Positions 25,734 to 34,338 of a DNA stretch of 64,000 nucleotides are shown here, in pieces (position 1 is the stretch's first letter; each line of letters starts with the position of its first letter). A program made the translations under genes and the position numbers. The stretch comes from Rhodospirillaceae bacterium (GTDB lineage Bacteria; Pseudomonadota; Alphaproteobacteria; UBA8366): assembly GCA_002716125.1 (NCBI GenBank), contig PAZH01000040.1, positions 1 to 64,000 of the forward strand, read 5' to 3'. The notes under the pieces are model-generated. The model made no database searches, was not told the DNA's origin, and saw only the letters and a list, made by a program, of their open reading frames with translations.

Positions 25734-26492
25734 CTAAAACTCTTCGAGCAACCGCCCCTTGCCGTAGAATTTGTCGTCGATTCCCGCCGCACGCAATGCG
25801 TGCCAGATCAAAGCGATGTTAATGGCGATCATCGGTTTGCCAAGCTGCTGCTCCAAAGTCGGGAATAGATCGACCGTACTCAGGTTGGTGCCGACCTGCA
25901 CGATCGCGTCGACATCGTCTCCGTCGAGTTCGTTGACGACCACATCCAGGACCTGCGAACGCGGTGTATTCGCAATCCCGTGCGCACTGTCGCATTTCAG
26001 GCCGTGGAGGCGCTTAATCTCGTAGCCACTCTCGCCGAAGAACTGACGCACCTGTTCGTCGGCGACCGGTTGATAGGGCGTCAGCACGGCGATGTTCTTA
26101 ATGTCGAAGGCTTTCAATGCGGCGTCAGCCGCATTCGCACCCGTTGTTAGCCCCATATCGGGACCGATGATCTCGCGAATTCGCTGCTGAAAGGCATCGT
26201 TACCGGCCTTGCCGCCCCAAAAAGTCTCCGCCGACATCCCCATCATCGCATAGGTAATTTCCGCCGTGACCAAGTCCCGCATCGACAAGGGTATGGTGTC
26301 CTGAATAGCCTCAACGAATTTCAGGAACGTCTCGTTATCGGACAGATCGCGGACCTCAATATAGAAACGCCCGAAATGCCATGTGACGCCTTCTGGAATG
26401 ATTCGCTGGCAATCGTACTCGACCGCGATGTTCGTCGACGGGATCGCAATACCGATCCGCGCCCGTTCTCCAATCCAACGTTCTTCCTGCAT
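25734..26492 (-). CDS. Maleate isomerase/arylmalonate decarboxylase-like protein without catalytic Cys
   Basis: The 252-residue protein has the pattern of the Asp/Glu racemase superfamily branch containing maleate isomerase and arylmalonate decarboxylase: GIAIPSTNIAVEYDCQRIIP at the start, YAMMGMSAETFWGG, IAVLTPYQPVADEQVRQFF, and VGTNLSTVDLFPTLEQQLGK with AINIALIWHALRAAG. At the two places of the catalytic Cys pair it has Met/Ser (MMGMS) and Gly (VGTNLS), so normal isomerase chemistry looks unlikely. ATG 26492 is set by GGGAAGGGAG. It is the first gene of the operon with the Rieske and FAD genes and may act on their product or be a decarboxylase variant. Confidence 0.75.
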   Translation of the reverse strand: MQEERWIGERARIGIAIPSTNIAVEYDCQRIIPEGVTWHFGRFYIEVRDLSDNETFLKFVEAIQDTIPLSMRDLVTAEITYAMMGMSAETFWGGKAGNDAFQQRIREIIGPDMGLTTGANAADAALKAFDIKNIAVLTPYQPVADEQVRQFFGESGYEIKRLHGLKCDSAHGIANTPRSQVLDVVVNELDGDDVDAIVQVGTNLSTVDLFPTLEQQLGKPMIAINIALIWHALRAAGIDDKFYGKGRLLEEF

Positions 26493-26612
26493 CCTAGCTC
26501 CCTTCCCGAACGAAGCTGGATCGCTTCCAGCCGGGGTGTATTCTCTATCGCTAGAGGGAGCATGCCAATGGACAAGACCATTCGCATGAATTGCTTCGTC
26601 ATTCGAACAGCT

Positions 26613-26670
26613 GTCATTCCCGCGCCAGCGGAAAGCCAGTATGACTATTTCGGCCCCCGCTTTCGCGGGA
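26613..26670. repeat. Second GTCATTCCCGC-type inverted repeat
   Basis: GTCATTCCCGCG at 26613-26624 and CCCGCTTTCGCGGGA near 26656-26670 resemble the element at 9678-9750 but with decayed arms. It lies in the divergent region between the racemase-like gene and the Ldh-type dehydrogenase gene. Confidence 0.65.
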
Positions 26671-26695
26671 CTAGCAAGCATTAGGTGCCCGCATA

Positions 26696-27709
26696 ATGTC
26701 TGACCCGTCTCTATCGCTCGACGAACTTCGGCAACTCGCACGTAACATTCTGATCGCGCACAACACGAGCGATACCAACGCCACACAGGTGGCGGAAGCG
26801 ATCACGCGGGCGGAAGCGGACGGCCAAAAAGGACATGGCGCTTCCCGAATTCCCTCATACGCCGCCCAATCCCGGACCGGCAAAGTCGACGGACATGCGG
26901 AGCCGGCCGTTGAGCGAATTTCAGACGCCGCCCTCCGTATCGATGCCCGCAGCGGCTTCGCCTACCCGGCTCTCAACGCCGCCATCGAAGCCCTTGGCGA
27001 TTTGGCGCCCCGATCCGGCATTGCCGCCGCGGCGATCGCCAACTCGCACCATTCAGGCGTCGCCGGGCATCAGGTGGAAGCGTTGGCAACCAAAGGACTG
27101 GTCGGGCTGAGCTTCGGCAACAGCCCGGCCGCCATTGCACCCTGGGGCGGCAAGACAGGCGTCTTCGGCACAAGCCCGCTCGCATTTGCGGCTCCGCGCC
27201 AAGGCAAGCCGCCGCTTGTTATCGACATGAGCCTTTCGAAGGTTGCCCGCGGTAAGGTCAATGTCGCGGCGCAAAAAGGGGAAGCCATCCCGGAAGGCTG
27301 GGCGGTCGACAAGGACGGCAAGCCGACGACAGATCCACAGGCAGCTCTCGATGGTACAATGCTCCCGATGGGCGACGCGAAGGGCGCGCAGCTTGTCCTG
27401 ATGGTCGAAATTCTTGCTGCGGCCCTCTCTGCCTCTCAGTTTGGCTACGAGGCGAGTTCCTTCTTCACGGGCGACGGCGTGCCGCCGCATATCGGACAAT
27501 TTCTCATCGCGATCGATCCCGGTCCCTTTTCGGCAAATGGCTTTGGCGGACGGCTCGACGACCTGTTGGCGACCATTTTGGATCAACCGGGTACGCGATT
27601 GCCAGGCGAGCGCCGGATCGGTTTGCGGGAAGCGGCCGAACGTGACGGTGTCACGCTGCCGGCGGGCCTCGCAAAGGAACTACGGGAAATGCCGGGTGGT
27701 TCGACCTAA
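26696..27709 (+). CDS. Ldh-family (malate/L-lactate dehydrogenase-like) oxidoreductase
   Basis: A 337-residue protein of the PF02615 family, NAD(P)-dependent dehydrogenases of 2-hydroxy acids unrelated to classical LDH. Characteristic motifs are GHGASRIPSYAAQSRTGKV, AAAAIANSHHSGVAGHQVEA, GNSPAAIAPWGGKTGVFGTSP, VDKDGKPTTDPQAAL and a late LPGERRIGLREAAERDGV. Substrates in the family include malate, lactate, ureidoglycolate and 2,3-diketogulonate, so the exact one is unknown. It is divergent from the Rieske operon and is followed 35 bases later by the BNR-repeat gene on the same strand. Confidence 0.88.
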   Translation: MSDPSLSLDELRQLARNILIAHNTSDTNATQVAEAITRAEADGQKGHGASRIPSYAAQSRTGKVDGHAEPAVERISDAALRIDARSGFAYPALNAAIEALGDLAPRSGIAAAAIANSHHSGVAGHQVEALATKGLVGLSFGNSPAAIAPWGGKTGVFGTSPLAFAAPRQGKPPLVIDMSLSKVARGKVNVAAQKGEAIPEGWAVDKDGKPTTDPQAALDGTMLPMGDAKGAQLVLMVEILAAALSASQFGYEASSFFTGDGVPPHIGQFLIAIDPGPFSANGFGGRLDDLLATILDQPGTRLPGERRIGLREAAERDGVTLPAGLAKELREMPGGST

Positions 27710-27744
27710 GTTAATTACAAAGAGAACTTATTAGGGAGGCGACC

Positions 27745-28806
27745 ATGAAATCGACCGTTTACGCGGGGGCCGCAAACTGGGCGGCGGCGGATAGCCGAGA
27801 CCACCGCTTTGGCCTTTTCCGACTGAAGTCCGGCAGCGAGGATTGGGAGAACATTACGAATGGCGGCCTTCCGGAGAAGTGTGAAATTCGTGCGATCGTG
27901 GTCGACCCCAAAAACACGGACCGTGTCTATGTAGGTACACAAGTCGGCCCCTATGTGAGCGAGGACGGCGGTGATAATTGGACCGCCCTCACCCTGCCCA
28001 GCGACAACGCCGTCACGTGGTCGATCCTACTGCATCCGAACGATCCAAACGTTCTCTACGCAGGCACGCAGGACCAGGGTGTCTTTCGCACATCAAACGG
28101 CGGCAAGAGTTGGGATGAACTCAACGTGCCGGAGCCCGCGGGCCTCTGCCGCATGGGCTTCCCAAGCCGCACCGTCCGGATGTGCCTCGACCCAAGCAAT
28201 CCAGATGAAGTTTATGCTGGTGTCGAGGTCGGCGGCCTCGTCCGCAGTCTCGACGCCGGTGAGACTTGGGAGGACATTGGCGGCGGGCTTTTAGACTTGG
28301 CGCAGCAAGAACATCTCAAGAGTCAGATCGGCAGCGACACCAAGACTGAAGGTATGATGGATACCCACGCGACGACCATCAGCGCATCTCGCCCCGGTAC
28401 GCTCATTCACGCGACCCGAATGGGCCTGTTCCGCAGCGACGACAAGGGCGAGACGTGGGCGGAGATGGGGATTGGCAAGCATTCCCCGCTTACCTACGCA
28501 CGCGACGTCCAAGTCTCCGTCCACGATCCGGACACGATTTACGCGGCACTTAGTGTCGCCGCGGTCAGTGATGCAGGCTCAGTCTATAAGAGTACGGATT
28601 TCGGGGAGAGCTGGAGCCGCTTCGATAGTGATGTCTCTGTCGACAGCACGATGATGCATATTGGCCAGAGTGCGGCGAGCCCGGACTGTGTCTTCGCCGG
28701 CGCCCGGCGCGGCCAAGTCTTCGGCACCGAAGACGGCGGAAACAGCTGGACTCAGATGGAACTCCCCGGCGGGGTGCAGGGCGTCTACGCCGTCGCCTGC
28801 GCTTAA
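27745..28806 (+). CDS. BNR/VPS10-type beta-propeller protein
   Basis: The 353-residue protein consists of repeated blades with Asp-box signatures: SEDGGDNWTAL, TSNGGKSWDEL, SLDAGETWEDI, SDDKGETWAEM, STDFGESWSRF and TEDGGNSWTQM, spaced about 45-55 residues. This gives a six- or seven-bladed propeller of the sialidase/WD40/YVTN-like class. No signal peptide and no active-site residues of sialidase were recognised, so it may bind or hold partners rather than hydrolyse sugars. AGGGAGG precedes the ATG. It is probably co-transcribed with the Ldh-type gene and is convergent with the SDR gene. Confidence 0.8.
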   Translation: MKSTVYAGAANWAAADSRDHRFGLFRLKSGSEDWENITNGGLPEKCEIRAIVVDPKNTDRVYVGTQVGPYVSEDGGDNWTALTLPSDNAVTWSILLHPNDPNVLYAGTQDQGVFRTSNGGKSWDELNVPEPAGLCRMGFPSRTVRMCLDPSNPDEVYAGVEVGGLVRSLDAGETWEDIGGGLLDLAQQEHLKSQIGSDTKTEGMMDTHATTISASRPGTLIHATRMGLFRSDDKGETWAEMGIGKHSPLTYARDVQVSVHDPDTIYAALSVAAVSDAGSVYKSTDFGESWSRFDSDVSVDSTMMHIGQSAASPDCVFAGARRGQVFGTEDGGNSWTQMELPGGVQGVYAVACA

Positions 28807-28808
28807 AG

Positions 28809-29597
28809 CTACCGGGGCCAGGTCCGAAGGCCGATCAGACCACCGTCGACCGGCAGGTTCACGGCGGTTACCCAACGCGCCTCGTCCGACAATAGATAGA
28901 CGGCGGCATGGCCGATGTCCCAGCCGGTGCCTTTCGTTTGCATCGGAACCATATCGACCCGGCGCTGCAACGCCTCTTCGCCGAGATGGGCAACCATGGG
29001 CGTCTCCACCGTACCGACGATGATGCAATTGCAGCGAATATTCTGGGTGACGTAGTTGGCTGCCGTCGAATGGGTCAAACCATGCAAAGCGGCTTTTGCC
29101 GTGGCATAGGCGGCGGATCCGGTATCGGCAATCATGCCGGCCCAACCGACGATCGAGGAAATATTGATGATCGAGCCGCCCCCGGCTAGCAGCATGGCGG
29201 GGATCGCTGCCTTCGTCCCCTGCATTGCCGTCTTCAAATTGATCTGCACGACGCGATCCCAGTCGTCCTCGGCGATCTCCACCACTGTCCCCGGGTGACC
29301 GCCACCGACATTGTTTACGAGGCCCGTCACTTTGCCGTAGCGTTCTTCCGCGGCGGCAACCATGGCCTGCGCGTCTTCTTCCTTCGACACATCCCCCGTG
29401 AAGACCATCGCATCGCCGCCTTCCGCGGTTATTTCCTCACGTAGTGCCTCGGCTCGGTCCGCCGTACGATTCACCAGTACGACCTTGGCCCCTTCTCGTG
29501 CCGACAGCACTGCCATCGCGTGGCCAGTGCCAACACCTTCGCCGCGCGACGCCGCACCCGCGATGATGACGACCTTGCCGTCCAAGCGTCCGGTCAT
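28809..29597 (-). CDS. Short-chain dehydrogenase/reductase (SDR)
   Basis: A 262-residue classical SDR. Cofactor motif is IAGAASRGEGVGTGHAMAVL (a longer Gly loop than the usual TGxxxGxG), then VVLVNRTADRAEAL for the adenosine part. NVGGG stands in place of NNAG, the catalytic Ser is in INISSIVGWAGM and the YxxxK pair in AAYATAKAAL. It ends with VNLPVDGGL. The reaction is NAD(P)-dependent alcohol/ketone interconversion with unknown substrate. The stop is two bases from that of the BNR gene, convergent. A good ribosome binding site (GGAGAGGGGT) precedes the ATG. The PhyH dioxygenase gene lies upstream on the same strand. Confidence 0.92.
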   Translation of the reverse strand: MTGRLDGKVVIIAGAASRGEGVGTGHAMAVLSAREGAKVVLVNRTADRAEALREEITAEGGDAMVFTGDVSKEEDAQAMVAAAEERYGKVTGLVNNVGGGHPGTVVEIAEDDWDRVVQINLKTAMQGTKAAIPAMLLAGGGSIINISSIVGWAGMIADTGSAAYATAKAALHGLTHSTAANYVTQNIRCNCIIVGTVETPMVAHLGEEALQRRVDMVPMQTKGTGWDIGHAAVYLLSDEARWVTAVNLPVDGGLIGLRTWPR

Positions 29598-29639
29598 ACC
29601 CCTCTCCTATCGATTTTCCCGCAATCGCACCTGAATGCG

Positions 29640-30803
29640 TTAGATATACATATCCCGGAGATTGTAGTTCTTCACCACGTTCAGCCGGGTTTCCTCGTTC
29701 CAGCGGTTCGCCTCAACCTCGCCCGCCAATGGTGCGTAATGGTAAGACGCTTCATCGGGAAACCGTTGGCGACGCGCGTCGATGCCGATGGGAATCATGC
29801 GGCTCCGTTCGCGAATATGATCATCGTCAAAGGTGACAACACGCCCGTCGAGATGCTCCACGGTCATGTCCTGCACCCGGTGGCGTGGGAAGAACCCGGC
29901 GTTCAAGGTGACGCGCCGTTCCTTCGAGGTATTGGCGAATGAACCGTGTACGACCTGTCGATTTAGCATGAACGTATCGCCCGCTTCGCAAAGCAGCGGT
30001 ATCGCACCTTCAATGCGGTCGGAACCCGCTTCTTTCATCATCTGGCGAATATCGACCTTCCCGAGTTTGTGGCTCCCCGGCAGAATCCAAACGCAATTTG
30101 CGGCCGTACTCGGATATAGCTGCGTCATGAAATTGAAGCCATGTGCGCCATGGTCCCAATCTTCCGAATCCCAATGAGTCGTCCCGTCTTGATGCCAAGC
30201 GACCGAGGGCCCAAGACCGGGTTCCTTAATAAAGGTAACTTCGTTGTAGGGGACGAAATCCGCGCCCAATACAGCTTCGGCAACGGCCAACAGACCGGGG
30301 TGCCCATAGAGGCAGAGCGTCGAATCCATTAATTGGAGATTGCCGTGCAGGTTCTGCACCGTCCACTTCGGCGCGTCCTTCGCCGGAATCGCTTCATGCA
30401 TCGCTGCGGGGTGCCGGCCTTTGTTCTTATCCGTGCCGCCCAATGGATCACTGAGCGGTCGGGCATATCGGTAGGGCGGCCGCGTAAATTCTTGTCCCAT
30501 CGCGGGGCGACCCTGGGCGTCGACATCGCTTTTCGGATCGATGGGCGCGCCGGAGAGCATGTGTTCGACATCCGAACGGAGCTCTTTTAGTTCCTCGTCC
30601 GATACGACACCCTCGAAAACATAAAATCCATGCTCCGAATAGGCGTCCAAGATCGATTGATCCAACCTGCCGTTCGCATCGCGCCTAATCGGTCCGCGAT
30701 TGCCGATTTCATAGGCGCGCCGGGTCCCTTCGGCAATGTAGTCGGCCATCGCGCGCGCGTGTTCATCGGCGGATACGGTGACGTGTGGATTTATGTCGTT
30801 CAT
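29640..30803 (-). CDS. Phytanoyl-CoA dioxygenase (PhyH) family protein
   Basis: A 387-residue Fe(II)/2-oxoglutarate-dependent oxygenase. The HxD iron ligands are in VAWHQDGTTHW and the distal His in RQVVHGSFANTSKERRVTLN, where the Arg would bind 2-oxoglutarate. The N-terminal part has LDAYSEHGFYVFEGVVSDEE, typical of PhyH proteins (entry to the double-stranded beta-helix). It would hydroxylate a small substrate, possibly an acyl-CoA or ectoine-like compound. ATG 30803 (MNDINPHVTVSADEHA) is chosen because the 39 upstream residues have no family similarity. It is divergent from a histidine kinase gene. Confidence 0.88.
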   Translation of the reverse strand: MNDINPHVTVSADEHARAMADYIAEGTRRAYEIGNRGPIRRDANGRLDQSILDAYSEHGFYVFEGVVSDEELKELRSDVEHMLSGAPIDPKSDVDAQGRPAMGQEFTRPPYRYARPLSDPLGGTDKNKGRHPAAMHEAIPAKDAPKWTVQNLHGNLQLMDSTLCLYGHPGLLAVAEAVLGADFVPYNEVTFIKEPGLGPSVAWHQDGTTHWDSEDWDHGAHGFNFMTQLYPSTAANCVWILPGSHKLGKVDIRQMMKEAGSDRIEGAIPLLCEAGDTFMLNRQVVHGSFANTSKERRVTLNAGFFPRHRVQDMTVEHLDGRVVTFDDDHIRERSRMIPIGIDARRQRFPDEASYHYAPLAGEVEANRWNEETRLNVVKNYNLRDMYI

Positions 30804-31006
30804 GCCCAGCCTCGGCAAACTATCTTGAGATCTTAGATAATTTTGGCGAATGCCGCCCGATTGGCAAGGTACAGGGGCAGAAATACGAAATATTTCGGCT
30901 CGGTTCATGATTCCGGTCACGTCTCGGCAAGAATTCGCATATAGTGTCGCCGCTTTCGGGATTCCGATCCCGATTTATCAACCTGATCGGGGTGAATTTT
31001 TCGCCG

Positions 31007-32137
31007 ATGCCCGCCGACTCTTCAAACAACGATGCCGCCGAAGCAGCGATACTGCTAGATGCAATCGGCAGTATGGAGGAAGCATTCGTCGCATATGACG
31101 CCAAAGGCCGGCTTATCGTCTGCAATCAAGCTTTTCGCGACATGTACAATTACACTGAAGCGCAAACACAACCGGGCGTGCATTTCAGTGAACTCGGCGA
31201 GATCGACGTGCAGCAAGGGAACGTCGCAATCGGCGACGATATCGGTGCCGACTATTTGGAACGTAAAAGAGCCTACAGGGAGAACCTTAAAGGGTCGTTT
31301 ACCGTTCGTCTGAAGGAGGGCCGCTGGATTCGAACCAACGACCGGCGCATGAAAAACGGCGGCTTCGTCTCGGTGCAAGTCGACATCACAGAGATCAAGG
31401 CATACGAAGCCCAAATGGAAGATGCGCGCCGCCAAGCGGAGACTGCGAGCCAAGCGAAGACAGAATTCCTGGCGACGATGAGCCATGAATTGCGCACGCC
31501 ATTGACATCGATCCACGGGTCGCTGGGTTTGATTGCAGGGGGCGCCGTCGGAGAACTGAGCCCGCATGCACAGGAATTGGCGGAGAACGCACTGCGCAAC
31601 AGCGAGCGGCTCGGTATCTTGGTCAACGATATTCTGGACATGGATCGGATCGAGTCGGGGACGTTGAATTATTCGTTCATGCACCATGACCTTGCGCAGA
31701 TTCTACGCCAATCCGTCCGTTCCACTTCGAGCTATGCCGAAAGGTTCAATGTCCGTTACGTTTGGACGGACATCCTCGATGAAGCTCCGGCAGTCTTGGA
31801 CGAAAGGCGCATCGCGCAAGTGATGGTGAACCTGTTGTCGAACGCGGCCAAGTTCTCTCAATCAGGCGGCCAAGTCGATCTCGCCCTCACGCTACAGGAC
31901 GAGCGCTACCGCATTTCCGTACGCGACTACGGCCAAGGCATCCTGCCGGAGATGAAGGAAAAAGTCTTCGAAACCTTCACGCAAGGTGACAACTCCGATA
32001 CACGTACGCCCGGCGGCGCTGGGCTCAGTCTGAGTATTTCCAAATCGATTGTGGAGCGGCACGGTGGCAAGCTCGATTTCGAGTCGACCTATGGCGAGGG
32101 AGCACTCTTCTTCTTCGAACTGCCGGTGGACGGCTAA
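31007..32137 (+). CDS. PAS-domain histidine kinase
   Basis: A 376-residue cytosolic kinase. Residues 20-140 form a PAS domain (LDAIGSMEEAFVAYDAKGRL, then FVSVQVDITEIKAYEAQM as the usual PAS-to-coil link). The dimerisation/phosphoacceptor box is TEFLATMSHELRTPLTSIHG with the His near residue 165. The ATPase domain has N box VMVNLLSNAAKFSQ, G1 VRDYGQGI, F box FETFTQ and G2 AGLSLSISKSI. No membrane segments or receiver domain are seen. No response regulator is adjacent; the nearest is at 49950-50375, so it is an orphan. The stop overlaps that of the convergent SRPBCC gene. Confidence 0.92.
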   Translation: MPADSSNNDAAEAAILLDAIGSMEEAFVAYDAKGRLIVCNQAFRDMYNYTEAQTQPGVHFSELGEIDVQQGNVAIGDDIGADYLERKRAYRENLKGSFTVRLKEGRWIRTNDRRMKNGGFVSVQVDITEIKAYEAQMEDARRQAETASQAKTEFLATMSHELRTPLTSIHGSLGLIAGGAVGELSPHAQELAENALRNSERLGILVNDILDMDRIESGTLNYSFMHHDLAQILRQSVRSTSSYAERFNVRYVWTDILDEAPAVLDERRIAQVMVNLLSNAAKFSQSGGQVDLALTLQDERYRISVRDYGQGILPEMKEKVFETFTQGDNSDTRTPGGAGLSLSISKSIVERHGGKLDFESTYGEGALFFFELPVDG

Positions 32138-32580
32138 GCTGCGTTCTCGACATTTCGTTTGATATTTTCCAAAGATTCGGCGGCTTCCGTATCGATCGCC
32201 TGGACAATCTTTTCTGTCACCGGTTTTGGGCGCGCCGGATTGATAAGCGTACGCGTGAACTTCGTTCGACCTTCGATAGACTCGACGTCGTAGCGTACGA
32301 TGATCGTACCAGTGAACGGTGTATGCGTTTCGCCGATCCACAAGCGCGCTTCTTGAAATTCCGTCACGGTCCAATTCAACTCCGCTTCGCCGGACTTGGT
32401 GTGCCATAGTTCTCGAAACGTATCGCCAAGCTTCAGCGGGCGATCTTCACTTTCGATATGATGAGATGCATAAATCCATTCCGGCCAGGAATTCGGATTT
32501 GAAACGTAGTCGAGAACAACACCGGGTGCCGCATCGATGAAAATTTCGTGGCTCCGTTCGAATTCGTACGTTTCGGTCAT
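32134..32580 (-). CDS. SRPBCC-superfamily (polyketide cyclase/dehydrase-like) protein
   Basis: A 148-residue protein with the START-like helix-grip pattern: EIFIDAAPGVVLDYVSNPNS, WPEWIYASHHIESEDRPLKL, DTFRELWH and IIVRYDVESIEGRTKFTRTL, with a C-terminal helix. Members bind hydrophobic ligands such as lipids, polyketides or aromatic rings, and a few are cyclases. It shares its last bases with the histidine kinase stop and faces the monooxygenase gene divergently. The substrate is unknown; a link with the neighbouring monooxygenase is possible but not shown. Confidence 0.8.
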   Translation of the reverse strand: MTETYEFERSHEIFIDAAPGVVLDYVSNPNSWPEWIYASHHIESEDRPLKLGDTFRELWHTKSGEAELNWTVTEFQEARLWIGETHTPFTGTIIVRYDVESIEGRTKFTRTLINPARPKPVTEKIVQAIDTEAAESLENIKRNVENAA

Positions 32581-32737
32581 CGTTTCGATCGCTCGCTAAT
32601 TTTATCTGCAGGCGCGTACTTTGGCCGTATTGGGCAAAAGCGGCAACAAACTATGTTCCCTATTGGCACTGTTTGAATTAATCCGGCACAACCAACCCAA
32701 ACGAGCGAAAACCAGTAAGAATGAGAGACGGCAAACG

Positions 32738-34330
32738 ATGAGCGAACGGGAATACGATGTCGTAATTGTGGGGGCGGGATTCGCCGGAATGTATTTGCTG
32801 CACCGGGTGCGCAAGCTTGGCATGCGTGCACGGGTGCTCGAAGCGGGTTCAGACGTCGGCGGGACATGGTATTGGAATCGCTATCCGGGTGCCCGCTGCG
32901 ACGTCGAAAGCATGCAGTACTCCTATCAGTTCGACGACGACCTGCAACAGGAATGGTCTTGGTCGGAGCGTTACTCGCCGCAACCGGAAATCTTAAAATA
33001 CGCGCAGCACGTCTCTGAACGCTACGACCTAAGGCGCGATATCGATTTCAACACCCGCGTTACGTCCGCCGCCTACGACGAAGACAGCGCGCGCTGGACA
33101 CTGACATCCGAGGACGGCGAAAAAACGGTAGGACACTACTTCGTTATGGCCACGGGATGTCTCTCCGCACCTAACTGGCCGAAGATCGACGGCTTAGACA
33201 GTTTTGGCGGGCCGACCTATCACACAGCGCTGTGGCCGCACGAGAAGGTCGATTTTACCGGACAACGGGTCGGCGTCATCGGAACCGGTTCCTCCGCGAT
33301 TCAATCGATCCCCCATATCGCCCGTGAAGCCAAGCATCTTACGGTCTTTCAACGTACCGCCAATTACGCCATTCCGGCCCATAACGCACCACTCGATCCC
33401 GAGCGCGAGAGGGAAATTAAGGCGCATTATTCGGAAATGCGGGCCCGCGCGAAAACGACACCGGGCGGCCTGGATGTCGTGTACAACCAAGACTCGGTCC
33501 ACGACGCATCTTCGAAAGAACAGTTCGCCGCCTTCGAGCACAATTGGCAGCGTGGCGGTCTCGGTTTCATGAGCGCTTTCGGCGATTTGATGATGGAGCA
33601 AAGCGCCAATGACATTGCCGCCAATTTCGTACGCGACAAGATCCGCGCCACCGTCAACGATCCGGCGACGGCGGAGACGCTGTGCCCGAAGAATATCATC
33701 GGCGCGAAAAGGCTCTGCGTCGATATCGACTACTTCCAAACCTACAACCGGGAAAATGTCGAACTGATCGATGTCAGCGAGAAACCCATCGAAGCAATTA
33801 CACCGAGCGGTATACGGGCGCACGGTATTGAGCATCAAATCGATGCCTTGGTCATCGCGACTGGCTTTGACGCTATGACAGGCGCACTGACACGGGTCGA
33901 TATCCGGGGCCGGGGTACGGTGCCCCTCGCCGAACGTTGGAAGGACGGCCCGTCCTCCTATCTCGGTCTGGCAATGCACGATTTCCCGAACCTCTTCACC
34001 GTCACAGGTCCCGGTAGCCCGAGCGTCTTCTCGAATATGCTGCCGACGATCGAACAGCACGTGGACTGGATTGCAGATTGCCTCGGCCATGCCCAGAAAA
34101 ACGGCTACAAGACCATTGAGGCCGACGCCGAGGCGGAGCGCGTATGGTGGGCACATTGCCAGGATCTCGGCAAGATCGGCCTCAAGACGGTCACGGACAG
34201 CTGGTACGTCGGCGCGAACGTCGCCGGGAAAGCGCGGGTATTTCTGCCCTATTTCGGCGGCATTCCGGCTTACTTTAAGAAGTGCGAAGAAGTTGTCGAA
34301 AACGGTTACGAAGGATTCTCTTTCGGATAG
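32738..34330 (+). CDS. Flavin-dependent (Baeyer-Villiger-type) monooxygenase, copy 1
   Basis: The 530-residue protein has two Rossmann motifs (VVIVGAGFAGMYLLHRVR and VGVIGTGSSAIQ) and the Baeyer-Villiger fingerprint FGGPTYHTALWPHE (FxGxxxHxxxWP). The region GTWYWNRYPGARCDVESMQY is diagnostic of cyclohexanone/steroid-type BVMOs. The late motif NLFTVTGPGSPSVFSNM is also conserved. It would oxidise a ketone to an ester or lactone using NADPH and O2. A paralogue lies at 39733-41370. Two methyltransferase genes follow on the same strand with gaps of 8 and 5 bases, so the three form an operon. ATG 32738 matches the family start. Confidence 0.92.
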   Translation: MSEREYDVVIVGAGFAGMYLLHRVRKLGMRARVLEAGSDVGGTWYWNRYPGARCDVESMQYSYQFDDDLQQEWSWSERYSPQPEILKYAQHVSERYDLRRDIDFNTRVTSAAYDEDSARWTLTSEDGEKTVGHYFVMATGCLSAPNWPKIDGLDSFGGPTYHTALWPHEKVDFTGQRVGVIGTGSSAIQSIPHIAREAKHLTVFQRTANYAIPAHNAPLDPEREREIKAHYSEMRARAKTTPGGLDVVYNQDSVHDASSKEQFAAFEHNWQRGGLGFMSAFGDLMMEQSANDIAANFVRDKIRATVNDPATAETLCPKNIIGAKRLCVDIDYFQTYNRENVELIDVSEKPIEAITPSGIRAHGIEHQIDALVIATGFDAMTGALTRVDIRGRGTVPLAERWKDGPSSYLGLAMHDFPNLFTVTGPGSPSVFSNMLPTIEQHVDWIADCLGHAQKNGYKTIEADAEAERVWWAHCQDLGKIGLKTVTDSWYVGANVAGKARVFLPYFGGIPAYFKKCEEVVENGYEGFSFG

Positions 34331-34338
34331 GAGCGAAC

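Noticed and set aside
33194-34156. A 320-codon open frame on the minus strand
   Set aside because: Antisense to the monooxygenase gene, whose FAD, NADPH and fingerprint motifs are all intact.
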